Origin: Methylobacterium sp. J-026
Lineage (GTDB): Bacteria; Pseudomonadota; Alphaproteobacteria; Rhizobiales; Beijerinckiaceae
Direction of reading: 5' to 3'
Assembly: GCF_022829585.1 (NCBI RefSeq)
Contig: NZ_JAKSYC010000253.1
Location: 1-39,519 of the forward strand
DNA: 39,519 bases
Numbering within the stretch: position 1 is the first letter of the stretch; every line of letters starts with the position of its first letter. Of this stretch, positions 25,144 to 36,762 are shown in pieces. The notes below the pieces were generated by a model that did not search any database, had not been told where the DNA came from, and saw nothing but the letters and a program-made list of their open reading frames with translations. The position numbers were made by a program, and so were the translations under genes.

Positions 25144-26742
25144 ATGGCGCACGATCAGGTGCGGGTCTCCCGCGCGCTCCTCTCGGTCTCCGACAAGGCC
25201 GGCCTCGTCGACTTCGCCCGCGCGCTGCATGCCCGCGGCATCGCGCTGGTCTCGACGGGGGGCACCCATCGGGCGCTGCGGGAGGCCGGCCTGCCGGTGA
25301 CGGAAGTCGCCGACCTGACCGGCTTTCCCGAGATGATGGACGGCCGGGTCAAGACCCTGCACCCGGCGGTGCATGGCGGCCTGCTGGCGATCCGCGACAA
25401 CCCGGAGCACCAAGCCGCCCTCGCGGCCCACGGGATCGGGGCGATCGATCTCCTGGTGGTCAATCTCTATCCGTTCGAGGCGACGATCGCGGCCGACAGG
25501 CCCGATGCCGACTGCATCGAGAACATCGATGTCGGCGGGCCGGCGATGATCCGCGCGGCGGCCAAGAACCACGCGGACGTGGCCGTCGTCACGGATGTCT
25601 CGGACTATGCCGGCGTGCTCGCCGCCCTGGAGACGAACGACGGCGCGATCGGGGCCGACCTCCGGCGCCGCCTCGCCCAGAAGGCCTTCGCGCGCACGGC
25701 GGCCTACGACGCCGCCATCGCCAACTGGATGGCCGGCCGCTTCGGCGCGGACGAGCCGGCGCCGTTCCGCGCCTTCGGGGGCGCCCTGGCGCAGGGTCTG
25801 CGCTACGGCGAGAATCCGCACCAGGCGGCGGCCTTCTACCGGGCCCCGGGCAAGCCCCGCGCCGGCGTGGCGACCGCCCGCCAGCTCCAGGGCAAGGACC
25901 TGTCCTACAACAACTTCAACGACACGGACGCCGCCTACGAATGCGTCGCCGAGTTCGAATCCGCGCGCGCGGCCGCGGTGGCGATCATCAAGCACGCCAA
26001 CCCATGCGGCGTCGCCGAGGGCGCGAGCCTGCTCGAAGCCTACGAGCGGGCGCTCGCCTGCGACCCGACCTCCGCCTTCGGCGGCATCGTGGCGCTGAAC
26101 CGGACCCTGGACGCGGCGGCGGCGGAGAGGATCGTCGAGATCTTCACCGAGGTGATCATCGCGCCGGACGCCACCCCGGAGGCCGCGGCGATCGTCGCGG
26201 GCAAGAAGAACCTGCGCCTGCTCCTGGCCGGCGGCCTGCCCGATACGCGGGCGCCGGGCGAGACGGTCCGGACCCTATCCGGCGGATTGCTGGTCCAGGG
26301 CCGGGACGCGGCCGTGGTCGACGACATGCCGCTTCAGGTCGTCTCCCGGCGGGCGCCCAGCGCGGCGGAACTCGCCGATCTCCGGTTCGCCTACCGGGTC
26401 GCCAAGCACGTGAAGTCCAACGCCATCGTGTACGCGAAGGGCGGCGCCACGGTCGGGATCGGCGCCGGCCAGATGTCGCGGGTCGATTCCTCGCGCATCG
26501 CCGCCTGGAAGGCCGCCGAGGGTGCCAAGCGCCTGGGACGGTCCGAGAGCCTCGCGGTCGGGTCCGTGGTCGCGTCCGACGCGTTCTTCCCCTTCGCCGA
26601 CGGTCTGATGGCGGCGGCCGAGGCGGGGGCGACGGCGGTGATCCAGCCCGGCGGCTCGATGCGCGATGCGGACGTGATCGCGGCGGCCGATGAGGCCGGC
26701 CTGGCGATGGTCTTCACGGGCCACCGCCACTTCCGGCACTGA
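25144..26742 (+). CDS. purH: Bifunctional AICAR formyltransferase / IMP cyclohydrolase
   Basis: Catalyses the last two steps of IMP synthesis: formylation of AICAR with 10-formyl-THF and ring closure. 532 residues. The N-terminal MGS-like cyclohydrolase domain has [24 protein letters not shown] and [18 protein letters not shown] (Lys70 region). The C-terminal transferase domain has [27 protein letters not shown] and the catalytic Lys-His pair in [13 protein letters not shown] at K283-H284, and ends in [14 protein letters not shown]. The ATG at 25144 gives the standard [18 protein letters not shown] beginning; an in-frame ATG at 25102 is less likely. The gene follows the heparinase-like gene on the same strand. 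Confidence 0.97.
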   Translation: MAHDQVRVSRALLSVSDKAGLVDFARALHARGIALVSTGGTHRALREAGLPVTEVADLTGFPEMMDGRVKTLHPAVHGGLLAIRDNPEHQAALAAHGIGAIDLLVVNLYPFEATIAADRPDADCIENIDVGGPAMIRAAAKNHADVAVVTDVSDYAGVLAALETNDGAIGADLRRRLAQKAFARTAAYDAAIANWMAGRFGADEPAPFRAFGGALAQGLRYGENPHQAAAFYRAPGKPRAGVATARQLQGKDLSYNNFNDTDAAYECVAEFESARAAAVAIIKHANPCGVAEGASLLEAYERALACDPTSAFGGIVALNRTLDAAAAERIVEIFTEVIIAPDATPEAAAIVAGKKNLRLLLAGGLPDTRAPGETVRTLSGGLLVQGRDAAVVDDMPLQVVSRRAPSAAELADLRFAYRVAKHVKSNAIVYAKGGATVGIGAGQMSRVDSSRIAAWKAAEGAKRLGRSESLAVGSVVASDAFFPFADGLMAAAEAGATAVIQPGGSMRDADVIAAADEAGLAMVFTGHRHFRH

Positions 26743-27167
26743 CGCGGCACCACCTCCGTCGACCCTTCACGGCATCGGACGCGTTCGACGGCGCGCGGTA
26801 TTCCCGGCCGTCGGACCCGTCGGACGTGATCGCGGCGGGGCCCGATGGCGACCGCGGCGTGGTGGCGGAGCCGTTAAGGATCCCCCGAGATCGGTGGAGC
26901 AGCGCCGCTAACGGATGCAGGACCGCGGGCGATCGAGAGATCGTCTGTAATGTTTATGGTGTAAGCAAGAGTATTATGGTCTAAATTTTTGGTTCATGAA
27001 CATTGTCGATTGCAATCTTCTAGGATCAAAGATCAGATTTGCCCGAGACGTCTTTCCACGTTGCGGCCGTGCTTGATATCAGGCCGTCGCCACGTCATCA
27101 TTCCTGAGATTTTTGCAGGATGATCGCGCAATGCATCTCCTCGAACGGTTCTTGCCTGGGTGATGAG
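26743..27167. other. Gene-free stretch with shift to AT-rich sequence
   Basis: The 425 bases after purH contain no supportable gene. The first 170 are GC-rich like the rest; from about 26930 on the sequence becomes visibly AT-richer (runs such as TCTAAATTTTTGG), which continues with interruptions to about 27790. A promoter for the small membrane protein downstream is expected here but I cannot name the -35/-10 boxes. Confidence 0.5.
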
Positions 27168-27398
27168 ATGCTGGTCGCGGCAATGTTGTTCTTGGTAGGA
27201 TGGCTCATCGGCCGGTCCTACACGGTCGTCGTCTTGGCCATGACGTCGTCCGTCATCATGTTCACAGCTTTGACGATCTTCGTCACCCGGTATGAGATCG
27301 ATCTGCTCCACGTGCTGATCACCGTGGGCTATCTCGCCGCGCATCAGTCGGGATACCTGCTCGGCGCCTACATGAGCGGCTATCAGCAGAATCACTGA
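27168..27398 (+). CDS. Small hydrophobic membrane protein
   Basis: Predicted 76-residue protein, almost all membrane: MLVAAMLFLVGWLIGRSY, VVVLAMTSSVIMFTALTIFV and LLHVLITVGYLAAHQSGYLL make three helices, followed by a short polar tail (GYQQNH). The ATG at 27168 follows GGTGATGAG; an in-frame ATG at 27120 would add 16 polar residues and is less likely. The gene lies alone in an AT-richer patch, so recent acquisition is possible. I cannot assign a family; size and topology recall small exopolysaccharide-regulatory membrane proteins of rhizobia, but I see no motif to prove it. Confidence 0.6.
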   Translation: MLVAAMLFLVGWLIGRSYTVVVLAMTSSVIMFTALTIFVTRYEIDLLHVLITVGYLAAHQSGYLLGAYMSGYQQNH

Positions 27399-27413
27399 CG
27401 CAACGCTTCGCGC

Positions 27414-27554
27414 TTACCACCACCAGACCGGCCGTGCCGCGAGGATGTCGATTGCTACCCATAAGACGACCGTCGCCGCCGACCAAGAGCATACAAGGAT
27501 AAGTGGCGGCCTCGTGCCAGGCTTGCGGCGCAGTTGTGCAAAGGCGTTGTTCAC
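27414..27554 (-). CDS. Very small predicted membrane protein
   Basis: A 46-codon frame from a GTG at 27554 to TAA at 27414. It starts MNNAFAQLRRKPGTRPP, continues with a single hydrophobic helix (LILVCSWSAATVVLWVAIDI) and ends LAARPVWWW. AGGA lies eight bases before the GTG, good spacing. A basic N-terminus, one helix and an aromatic end form a believable bitopic protein. It converges on the 76-residue membrane protein with only 15 bases between stops. No homologue is known to me; chance cannot be excluded. Confidence 0.42.
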   Translation of the reverse strand: MNNAFAQLRRKPGTRPPLILVCSWSAATVVLWVAIDILAARPVWWW

Positions 27555-27993
27555 GTCTGGAGTCCTGGGCTTCGGTTGGTGAAGAATGCCATATACGGCC
27601 GGAACCGTTTATGGTTCCGCAAATTCGATGATGGCCATGCCTTAGAATAGTCAAGCGCGACATCTTGCCTGCCTCTCGCGCTGTCTGTGATCAGGCCAAT
27701 CCAGGGTAAGTCAAAACCGGAAATCGGACTTTAAAGACTTTTATATTTTGCAAGATTTATTTACAAAAAGTCTTTATTAGAGATTTGTCGCGGCCGATTG
27801 TGATACGAAACGCATATTGGGCAGGGGGTCAGCGGCGCTTTCGGGAGCGGGCGCACGCAACGCGATGCCGTATCGCGATTCCCCCTGTCGGCCTTCGGCG
27901 CGCTGCCGAGGCCCCGAGGGCGAACGCCCGGGCCGCGCCTACGGCCCGGGCGTACAGGATCGGACGACGTCGGCGTCCCCGGGGCCGAGGGTG
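27555..27993. other. Gene-free AT-rich stretch before the MHS transporter stop
   Basis: 439 bases with no supported gene. It contains the AT-rich inverted repeat at 27732-27776 and then returns to GC-rich sequence after about 27790. The unusual base composition compared with flanking genes suggests an inserted or degenerate segment. Confidence 0.5.
27732..27776. repeat. AT-rich inverted repeat, 11-base arms
   Basis: TAAAGACTTTT at 27732-27742 and AAAAGTCTTTA at 27766-27776 are perfect reverse complements around 23 AT-rich bases. In RNA this would form a stem followed by a U/A-rich tail. It may be a terminator or the end of a foreign segment. Confidence 0.6.
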
Positions 27994-29676
27994 TCAGGCA
28001 TCCGTGAAGATGTCGCGATCCCTGGTCTCCGGCACGAACAGCACGCCGATGATCACCGTCGCGACCGCGATGACGACCGGGTACCAGAGGCCGAAATAGA
28101 TGTCGCCGGTCTGAGCCACCATGGCGAAGGCGGTGGCCGGGAGCAGTCCGCCGAACCAGCCGTTGCCGATGTGATAGGGCAGCGACATCGCGGTGTAGCG
28201 GATCCGGGTCGGGAACAGCTCCACCAGCATGGCGGCGATCGGGCCGTAGACCATCGTCACGAACAGCACGAGGAGGAACAGCAGGCCGATCACCCGGGCG
28301 ACCTGCGACCGGAACACATCGAACGGGTTCGCCATCTTGACGATCCCGGGATCGCCCGCCTCCGGGTAGCCCGCCGCCTGGAGCGCTGCCGTGGTAGCCC
28401 TGTTGGCCTCGGCCGCGCCGCCCGGGGGGTAGGGGATCTCGGTGCCGTTGACCCGAACCGTGGCGGACTGGCCGGCCGCGCCCGCCACGGTGGCGTAGCG
28501 CACAGACGACTTCGACAGGAAATCGCGGGCGCTGTCGCAGGGCGCTGTGAACACCCGGGTCCCGACCGGATTGAACAGGGTCCCGCAGGCGGCCGGATCG
28601 GCCGTGACCGTGACCGTCACGGTCTCGATCGCCGCCGCGAGCTTCGGGTTGGCCGCGGCGGTGATGCCCTTGAAGATCGGGAAGAAGGTGGCGGCCGCCA
28701 CCGCGCAGCCCGTCAGGATGATGACCTTGCGGCCGATCCTGTCGGAGAGCCAGCCGAACACCACGAAGAAGCCGGTGCCGAGCAGCAGCGACCACGCGAT
28801 CAGGAGATTGGCCGTATAGCCGTCGACCTTGAGGATCGATTGCAGGAAGAACAGCGCGTAGAACTGGCCCGTGTACCAGACGACGCCCTGGCCGGCGACG
28901 AGGCCGAACAGGGCGATCACCGCGACCTTGGCGTTCGTCCACCGCCCGAAGGCCTCGGTGAGCGGCGCCTTCGAGGTCTTGCCCTCGTCCTTCATCTTCT
29001 GGAAGGCCGGCGATTCCGAGAGCTGGAGGCGGATCCAGACCGAGACGCCGAGCAGCAGGACCGAGACCAGGAACGGGATGCGCCAGCCCCATTCGGCGAA
29101 GGCCGCCTCGCCCGCGAACGTCCGGGTCGCCAGGATGACCAGCAGCGACAGGAACAGGCCCAGCGTCGCGGTGGTCTGGATCCAGCTCGTGTAGAAGCCG
29201 CGCCGGCCGTTGGGCGCGTGCTCGGCCACGTAGGTCGCCGCGCCGCCATACTCGCCGCCCAGCGCCAGCCCCTGGGCCAGCCGCAGGACGATCAGGATGA
29301 CCGGCGCTGCGATCCCGATCGTGGCGGCGTTGGGCAGCACGCCGACGAGGAAGGTCGACAGGCCCATGATCAGGATCGTGACCAGGAACGTGAATTTGCG
29401 CCCGACGCGATCACCGATCCGGCCGAACACCAGGGCGCCGAAGGGGCGGACGATGAACCCGGACGCGAAGGTCAGCAGCGCGAAGATATCCCGCGTCGCC
29501 GGCGGATAGGCCGAGAAGAACTGTGCCCCGATGATCGCCGCCAGCGAGCCGTAGAGGTAGAAATCGTACCACTCGAACACGGTGCCGAGCGAAGACGCGA
29601 AGATCACGCGCTTCTCGGCGGAACGCATCGGCCGCGCGGCCCCGTCCGCCCGTGCAACGACACTCGCCCCCGCCAT
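27994..29676 (-). CDS. MHS-family (metabolite:H+ symporter) MFS transporter with large insert
   Basis: Major-facilitator protein of the metabolite:proton symporter group (ProP, ShiA, KgtP relatives). The 560 residues open with FASSLGTVFEWYDFYLYGSL, the hallmark of the group, then FIVRPFGALVFGRIGDRVGR (MFS loop 2-3 motif) and GLALGGEYGGAATYVAEHAP. A non-membrane segment of about 110 residues lies near 325-435 and contains two Cys (ACGTLF and APCDS); most members are about 430-450 long, so this is an insertion. Ile/Val-rich C-terminal helices end in FVPETRDRDIF. GGAGA precedes the ATG at 29676. Carboxylates are likely substrates, given the acetate genes upstream, but this is inference. Confidence 0.9.
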   Translation of the reverse strand: MAGASVVARADGAARPMRSAEKRVIFASSLGTVFEWYDFYLYGSLAAIIGAQFFSAYPPATRDIFALLTFASGFIVRPFGALVFGRIGDRVGRKFTFLVTILIMGLSTFLVGVLPNAATIGIAAPVILIVLRLAQGLALGGEYGGAATYVAEHAPNGRRGFYTSWIQTTATLGLFLSLLVILATRTFAGEAAFAEWGWRIPFLVSVLLLGVSVWIRLQLSESPAFQKMKDEGKTSKAPLTEAFGRWTNAKVAVIALFGLVAGQGVVWYTGQFYALFFLQSILKVDGYTANLLIAWSLLLGTGFFVVFGWLSDRIGRKVIILTGCAVAAATFFPIFKGITAAANPKLAAAIETVTVTVTADPAACGTLFNPVGTRVFTAPCDSARDFLSKSSVRYATVAGAAGQSATVRVNGTEIPYPPGGAAEANRATTAALQAAGYPEAGDPGIVKMANPFDVFRSQVARVIGLLFLLVLFVTMVYGPIAAMLVELFPTRIRYTAMSLPYHIGNGWFGGLLPATAFAMVAQTGDIYFGLWYPVVIAVATVIIGVLFVPETRDRDIFTDA

Positions 29677-29899
29677 GACCCGTTTCTCCCCGGACGAACC
29701 CTGTGCGCGACGCAGATGAGCGATGCGTGATCGCTGGGACAGGCACGGTCAACCGGTCGACCGATCGTGAATTTTCTGATCGACACCGATGAGTGGGTTG
29801 CGTGGCGGCGTCGCCGCAGCAACCGCGTGGGCGCCTCCGGACGCCGCGCGCCGGCAATGTCCGGCGCGCACGAGAACCACTTGGGGCGCCTGAAACGAA

Positions 29900-29927
29900 G
29901 AAGGGCGCGGCCCGTGCCGCGCCCTTC
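29900..29927. terminator. Bidirectional terminator hairpin downstream of actP
   Basis: Perfect 12-base arms GAAGGGCGCGGC (29900-29911) and GCCGCGCCCTTC (29916-29927) around CCGT, followed on the plus strand by GTTTTC and on the minus strand by TTCGTTTC. It lies 22 bases beyond the actP stop, so it probably ends the acetate operon. Confidence 0.85.
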
Positions 29928-29949
29928 GTTTTCACCGCGTCTTGGTCGG

Positions 29950-31632
29950 TCAGTGCGCGTGTGCGCCGGACGCCCCGATGCCGGTTTCGGAGCGCACGAA
30001 CTGCGCCTCGAAGGCCGCGCGTTCGCGCTGGCCCCGGCGGGACCGGTCCATCAGGGACACCACCCAGATCGTCGCGAAGGCCAGCGGCATCGAGAACAGG
30101 GCCGGGTTGTCGTAGGGGAAGATCGGTGCGGCATTGCCGAACGTCACCACCCAGACCGCCTTCGACAGCACCACCATGGCCACCGCCGAGATCAGCCCGA
30201 CGAGGCCGCCCGCGAGCGCCCCCCAGGTGGTGGTGCCGCGCCACAGGATCGACATGGCCAGTACGGGGAAGTTGCAGCTCGCCGCCACCGCGAAGGCCAG
30301 CCCGACCATGAAGGCGACGTTCTGATTCTCGAACACGTAGCCGAGATAGATCGCCACCAGGCCGATCACCACCGCCGAGAGCTTCGACAGATTGACCTCG
30401 TGCTTCTCGGTGGTGCGCCCGCGGGCGATCACCTGGGCGTAGAGGTCGTGGCTGATCGCCGAGGCGCCGGCCAGCGTCAGGCCCGCCACCACGGCCAGGA
30501 TGGTCGCGAACGCCACCGCCGAGATGAAGCCCAGGAAGTACGGGCCGCCGACCGCGTTGGCGAGGTTGACGGCGACCATGTTGGTGCCGCCGATCATGTC
30601 CTTGAGCTTGTCGAAGGTGCCGGCCGCGCCGAGCTTGAAGTAGCTCGGATCGGACATCAGCAGGGCGATGCCGCCGAAGCCGATGATGAACGTCAGGATG
30701 TAGAAGTAGCCGATCAGGCCGGTGGCGTAGAACACCGACTTGCGCGCGGCCTGCGCGTCCGAGACCGTGAAGAACCGCATCAGGATGTGCGGCAGGCCGG
30801 CGGTGCCGAACATCAGGCCGACGCCGAGGGAGATCGCCTCGACCGGATTCGACACGAGGCCGCCGGGCGCCATGATGGCGTCGCCCTTCGGGTGGACCTG
30901 CACGGAGGCGGCGAACAGCGTTTCCGGGTTGAAGCCGTACTTGAACAGCACCGCCCCGGCCATGAAGGTCGCGCCGCCGAGCAACAGGCAGGCCTTGATC
31001 ACCTGCACCCAGGTGGTCGCCTTCATGCCGCCGAAGGCGACGTAGACGATCATCAGGATGCCGACGATGATCACCGCGTAGAGATAGGGCAGGCCGAACA
31101 GGAGCTGGATCAGCTTGCCGGCGCCGACCATCTGGGCGATCAGGTAGAAGGCCACCACCACCAGGGTGCCCACCGCCGAGATGATGCGGATCGAGGTCTG
31201 GTCGAGGCGGAAGCTCGCCACGTCGGCGAAGGTGAACTTGCCGAGGTTGCGCAGGCGCTCGGCGATCAGGAACAGCACGATCGGCCAGCCGACCAGGAAG
31301 CCGGTGGAATAGATCAGCCCGTCGAAGCCCGAGGTGTAGACGAGGCCGGAGATGCCGAGGAACGAGGCCGCCGACATGTAGTCGCCGGCGATTGCCAGGG
31401 CGTTGGTCCCGGCCGAGATGCCGCCGCCCGCGGCGTAGAAGTCGGCGGCCGACTTGGTGCCCTTGGCGGCCTTGTAGGTGATGCCGAGGGTCAGCAGCAC
31501 GAAGAACAGGAACATGCCGATGGCCGGCCAGTTCGTGGCCGATTGCGTGACCGCGCCGAGATCGGGGCCGGCCGCGTAGGCGCCGCTCGCCACGATCGCG
31601 GCGAGCGTCAGGCCGAGGAGGAGGCGGTTCAT
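29950..31632 (-). CDS. actP: Cation/acetate symporter ActP
   Basis: Sodium:solute symporter (SSS) family carrier that takes up acetate and related short monocarboxylates. The 560 residues start with a cleavable-looking hydrophobic segment ([20 protein letters not shown]), then about thirteen helices. Family motifs visible are [20 protein letters not shown] and [38 protein letters not shown], and GFGGIALLM. Its ATG at 31632 overlaps the stop of the DUF485 gene as ATGA, a sign of translational coupling. acs is upstream in the same orientation. This acs-yjcH-actP order is the same as in Escherichia coli. Confidence 0.94.
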   Translation of the reverse strand: MNRLLLGLTLAAIVASGAYAAGPDLGAVTQSATNWPAIGMFLFFVLLTLGITYKAAKGTKSAADFYAAGGGISAGTNALAIAGDYMSAASFLGISGLVYTSGFDGLIYSTGFLVGWPIVLFLIAERLRNLGKFTFADVASFRLDQTSIRIISAVGTLVVVAFYLIAQMVGAGKLIQLLFGLPYLYAVIIVGILMIVYVAFGGMKATTWVQVIKACLLLGGATFMAGAVLFKYGFNPETLFAASVQVHPKGDAIMAPGGLVSNPVEAISLGVGLMFGTAGLPHILMRFFTVSDAQAARKSVFYATGLIGYFYILTFIIGFGGIALLMSDPSYFKLGAAGTFDKLKDMIGGTNMVAVNLANAVGGPYFLGFISAVAFATILAVVAGLTLAGASAISHDLYAQVIARGRTTEKHEVNLSKLSAVVIGLVAIYLGYVFENQNVAFMVGLAFAVAASCNFPVLAMSILWRGTTTWGALAGGLVGLISAVAMVVLSKAVWVVTFGNAAPIFPYDNPALFSMPLAFATIWVVSLMDRSRRGQRERAAFEAQFVRSETGIGASGAHAH

Positions 31633-32003
31633 CGGCCCACGCTCCGCTTGAGGGCGGCGCTCAGCGTGTCGAAGCGCGTGTTGGCCCGCGCCACGTAGAT
31701 GCCGGTCAGCGCGAAGGCGAACAGGATCACGAACACGCCCATGAACAACCCGAGCGACGCGGTGCCGCCGCCGACCTTCACGGCCAGGAGCGACTTGTCG
31801 AAGGCGATCAGGCCGATGAAGCCGAAATAGACCACCAGCATCAGGATCGTCAGGATCAAGCCGAACCGGGTGCGCTCGGCGACGAGCTGCTGGAATTCCG
31901 GGGTCCGGACGATCCGGTCGATCTGCGGATCGACCGCCGCGGCGGCGTTGCGGGATGGGGGGGGCGCCGTGCCCCCGCGAAGGCCGAGTGTCGAGCCGCT
32001 CAT
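31629..32003 (-). CDS. yjcH: DUF485 membrane protein (YjcH type)
   Basis: Small inner-membrane protein of the DUF485 family that nearly always accompanies actP. The 124 residues have a polar N-terminus with a long Pro/Ala stretch, the family segment [19 protein letters not shown], two transmembrane helices ([20 protein letters not shown] and [20 protein letters not shown]) and a basic end. GGAGG lies nine bases before the ATG at 32003, which I prefer over the upstream in-frame ATG at 32021. Stop and the actP start overlap by four bases. Role unknown; a subunit or folding partner of ActP is likely. Confidence 0.88.
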   Translation of the reverse strand: MSGSTLGLRGGTAPPPSRNAAAAVDPQIDRIVRTPEFQQLVAERTRFGLILTILMLVVYFGFIGLIAFDKSLLAVKVGGGTASLGLFMGVFVILFAFALTGIYVARANTRFDTLSAALKRSVGR

Positions 32004-32077
32004 GGCGTGTTCCTCCCGCAAAGGCGCTCCGGCCTTCCGGTTTTTCTTGAGACCTGAGTTTCGTGGTTCTTGTTGGG

Positions 32078-32102
32078 GGCGGGCGCCGGACCGGCACCCG
32101 CC
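32078..32102 (-). terminator. GC hairpin between acs and the DUF485 gene
   Basis: GGCGGGCGCCGG (32078-32089) and CCGGCACCCGCC (32091-32102) pair over 12 bases with one mismatch in the 125-base gap. No U-tract follows on the minus strand, so it may partly terminate after acs or stabilise the acs message rather than end it completely. Confidence 0.5.
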
Positions 32103-32128
32103 TCGTCATGTCCTGGAGGTCGGACCGA

Positions 32129-34075
<1,947 letters not shown>

Positions 34076-34338
34076 GGCGTTCCATCCCTGCTTGGCGTCC
34101 GATCGTATCGCGGCCTCAACCGCGCAGCCAGGACTTCCAAAGTAACGTAGCCTACACTTTACGGTGGCGATATCATCGCCTTTTCGCTCGTGCACGCTGC
34201 GGAATCGGTAGATAAATTGGGCACAATGTAAGGCGGTGAGTGGAGCTTCGGCCCTGCGCTGTCAAGCCGAGCTTGCCGAGACGGCACGCCGAGCCCGAAT
34301 ACTTGTCGGGTCCGCCTCCGGCCCGGGACCCGCGGGCC

Positions 34339-36762
34339 TCAACCGTTCGCCGCCCGCCGCGTGGGCATGATGATCTCCACCAGCGTGCCGTCCTCCGTCG
34401 GCGTCGACAGCTGGAGGCGGCCGCCATTGGCCTCCACCAGGGCCCGGGGCAGGGCCAGACCCTCCTCGACATCCCCCGCGGGACCGGCGGCCCGCGTCGC
34501 GGTGCCGGTGTCACGCACCCGCAGCGCGACGGCCGTCCGCTCGGCCGCGCCCGTCGATACGATGATCTGGCCCCCGGCCGTCGAGCGCCGGATCGCGTTC
34601 TCGATGATCAGGGCGGCGGCGCGGGTCACGGACCGCTCGTCGGCCTCCAGCTCGCCGAGATCCGTGGAGAAGCTCGTCCGCACGACGATGCGGCCGCGGG
34701 CCGCCGCCGCCTGGAGTTGCGCCACGCAGCCGGCCGCGAGGTCGTTGAGATCGAGGGCGCGCGGTTCGAGGTGCAGGGTTCCGGCCTCCACCGCGGCGAG
34801 GTCGAGGAGCATGCCCACCCGTTCGAGCATCGCGTCGCCGGAGGCCTTGATCTCGGTGAGGCAGGCCCGGTAACGCGCGTCGCCGAGCGTGCCGAAGGGC
34901 TCCTTCAGCATCGCGTCGGCGAGGTCGATCATCCCGGCCAGGGGTCCGCGGAAGGCGCGGTCCAGGCGCACCAGGGCGGTGCCGGCGCCGTTCGACGGTG
35001 CCCGGCCCCCCGCGAGGTCCGTGGCGGCCGCCGGAGGGCGGTTCGTCCGCTCGATCACGGCCACCCGGCGGCCGTCGCCCTCGACCGCTCTCACGTCGAG
35101 GGTCACGGGCTCGCCGGCGAGCAGGACGATGCGCCGGCCCCGGGCCACGCCGCGCAGCAGGTCGGCGACGGCCAGCACGCTGTCCCGGTCGACCTGGGCG
35201 ACGAAGCTGGCGCCGACGATTTCCCGGGGCTCGCAGCCGAGCAGCACGGCGGCGGCGCGGTTCACCGCGAGGATGCGCCCGGCCTGATCGAGGGTGACGG
35301 TTCCGGTCTCCAGCGCGTCGAGGGTGGCCTCGGCGCTAGCCGCCCGCTCCGATTGCGCGGTGCGGGCGAGGCGCTCGGCGGCGAGGGCGGCGGCTGCATC
35401 GGTTTCGTCGACCGGGCGGAGGACCAGGCACAGGGCGGCCTCGCCCGCCCAGGTGCAGGGCCCGCTCAGGGCCTCGACCGGTCGGGCGCGCCCATCGGCG
35501 GCCGCGACGGCGGTCAGGCGCGCGGCCGGATCCGTTTCTGCGTCCTGCGGGGCGCCCGGGAAAAGCCCGCCGAGACCGCTCACGGACAGGGCCGCCACGT
35601 CGGCGTGACCGGTCAGGCTCAGGAGACGGCCGTTCGCCGCCAGGATCGTGCCGCCGCGATGCACGAGGGCCGGAAGCGGCAGCCCGGCCAGGATGTCTGC
35701 GAAGGCCCCCGCGGCGGCGCGATCATCGCGCGGCTCCGCGGGACCGGACTGGGGTCCGGGGAAAACCATGACCGCGCCGCCTTCGGCCTTCGGACGCCGC
35801 CCCTCGGGCGCCGCCTCGTCGCCGGCGTAGCGCGCGCCGAGGGCCCGGGCGATCTCCCGGAACGCGGCGTGCTCGTCCGTCGACAAGGGGGCCGTGGCGG
35901 GTTCCCGCGCGGAGGCCGCCTCCCGGGCGGGACCGGGTTCGGGCGACGCCTCGGGCGCGGGCAGTGCTGTCGGCGCCACCGCGTCCGCGGGGGCCTCCGA
36001 TCGTGCCGACGGCAGGCCCCGGATCAGGCCGAACCCGGCAAAGCCCGCGAAGGCTGCCGCGTCCCGTCCCAGGGGGGCGCCGGACAGCTCGACCCGGAAC
36101 GGCCCGGTTCCGGCATCCAGTGACGCCGGCTCGCCGCGGAAGGTGCGACGGTCCCGCAGCGCCGCCAGCATCCCCTCGGCCCCGGCCACGTGGCCGGACG
36201 CGGCGAGGTCCTGCCAGCGCTGACCGACGAGGCCCGCCAGGACCTCCGAGCCGGTGAGCGAGACCAGCGTTCCCGCCGCATCGATGCGCCACAGGAAGCG
36301 GTCGTCCCGCTTGGGCGCCGGAGCGGGTGCCGCCGGCTCCGGCAGCATCGTCCCGGCGGGTTCCGGCGGGCGCGCCTTCGCCCGGGGTGGCGTCACCGGA
36401 GCGGTCGGCATCACCAGGATCACGGGCTTTCCCCCCTCCTGGGTGCTCCGGGCCAGCCAGCAGAGCACCGGGGGCGCGATCCTGCGGGGGTCGAAGCGCA
36501 GCCGTGCGAGCCGGGGCGACGCACCCCCCGGGGCCGCAGCGGCGATCTGCCGGGACAGATCCGCGGCGGCGCAGACGTCGGCCAGTGGACGCGCGGTCGG
36601 CGAGGCATGCAGGACCTGCCCGGTCCCGGGATCGACGACCAGGTGAACCGAATCCGGCGCGGTCAACGCAGCCGACAGGCTCGGCAGCCGCGCCCAGGCC
36701 GCGAAGGCGGCGGCGAGCCCCGGTCGATCGGCTTCGTCGGTGGATGTCAGTGTCGTCTCCAC
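34339..36762 (-). CDS. Multi-PAS histidine-kinase-like protein lacking the phospho-acceptor His
   Basis: Predicted cytoplasmic signalling protein, about 807 residues from the GTG at 36762 (GAGG nine bases upstream; an ATG at 36810 would add 16). Three PAS-like segments can be seen: LWRIDAAGTLVSLTG, LPALVHRGGTILAANGRLLS and TVTLDQAGRILAVNRAAAVL, joined by Pro/Ala-rich linkers. The C-terminus resembles a histidine kinase: a dimerisation helix with RAFRGPLAGMIDLADAM (about 602-618), N-box LIIENAIRRS with E721-N722, G1 VRDTG at 750-754 and a G2-like EEGLALPRALVEANGG. The usual H-E-x-R-T-P-L reads RAFRGPL, so the phospho-accepting His is Arg. No transmembrane helices or receiver are visible. DivL of Caulobacter is a precedent for a histidine-less relative. 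Confidence 0.8.
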   Translation of the reverse strand: METTLTSTDEADRPGLAAAFAAWARLPSLSAALTAPDSVHLVVDPGTGQVLHASPTARPLADVCAAADLSRQIAAAAPGGASPRLARLRFDPRRIAPPVLCWLARSTQEGGKPVILVMPTAPVTPPRAKARPPEPAGTMLPEPAAPAPAPKRDDRFLWRIDAAGTLVSLTGSEVLAGLVGQRWQDLAASGHVAGAEGMLAALRDRRTFRGEPASLDAGTGPFRVELSGAPLGRDAAAFAGFAGFGLIRGLPSARSEAPADAVAPTALPAPEASPEPGPAREAASAREPATAPLSTDEHAAFREIARALGARYAGDEAAPEGRRPKAEGGAVMVFPGPQSGPAEPRDDRAAAGAFADILAGLPLPALVHRGGTILAANGRLLSLTGHADVAALSVSGLGGLFPGAPQDAETDPAARLTAVAAADGRARPVEALSGPCTWAGEAALCLVLRPVDETDAAAALAAERLARTAQSERAASAEATLDALETGTVTLDQAGRILAVNRAAAVLLGCEPREIVGASFVAQVDRDSVLAVADLLRGVARGRRIVLLAGEPVTLDVRAVEGDGRRVAVIERTNRPPAAATDLAGGRAPSNGAGTALVRLDRAFRGPLAGMIDLADAMLKEPFGTLGDARYRACLTEIKASGDAMLERVGMLLDLAAVEAGTLHLEPRALDLNDLAAGCVAQLQAAAARGRIVVRTSFSTDLGELEADERSVTRAAALIIENAIRRSTAGGQIIVSTGAAERTAVALRVRDTGTATRAAGPAGDVEEGLALPRALVEANGGRLQLSTPTEDGTLVEIIMPTRRAANG

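Noticed and set aside
940..27412. 14-base match ACGCAACGCTTCGC at 940 and 27398
   Set aside because: Two copies in nearly 40 kb of GC-rich DNA with no shared context; likely chance.
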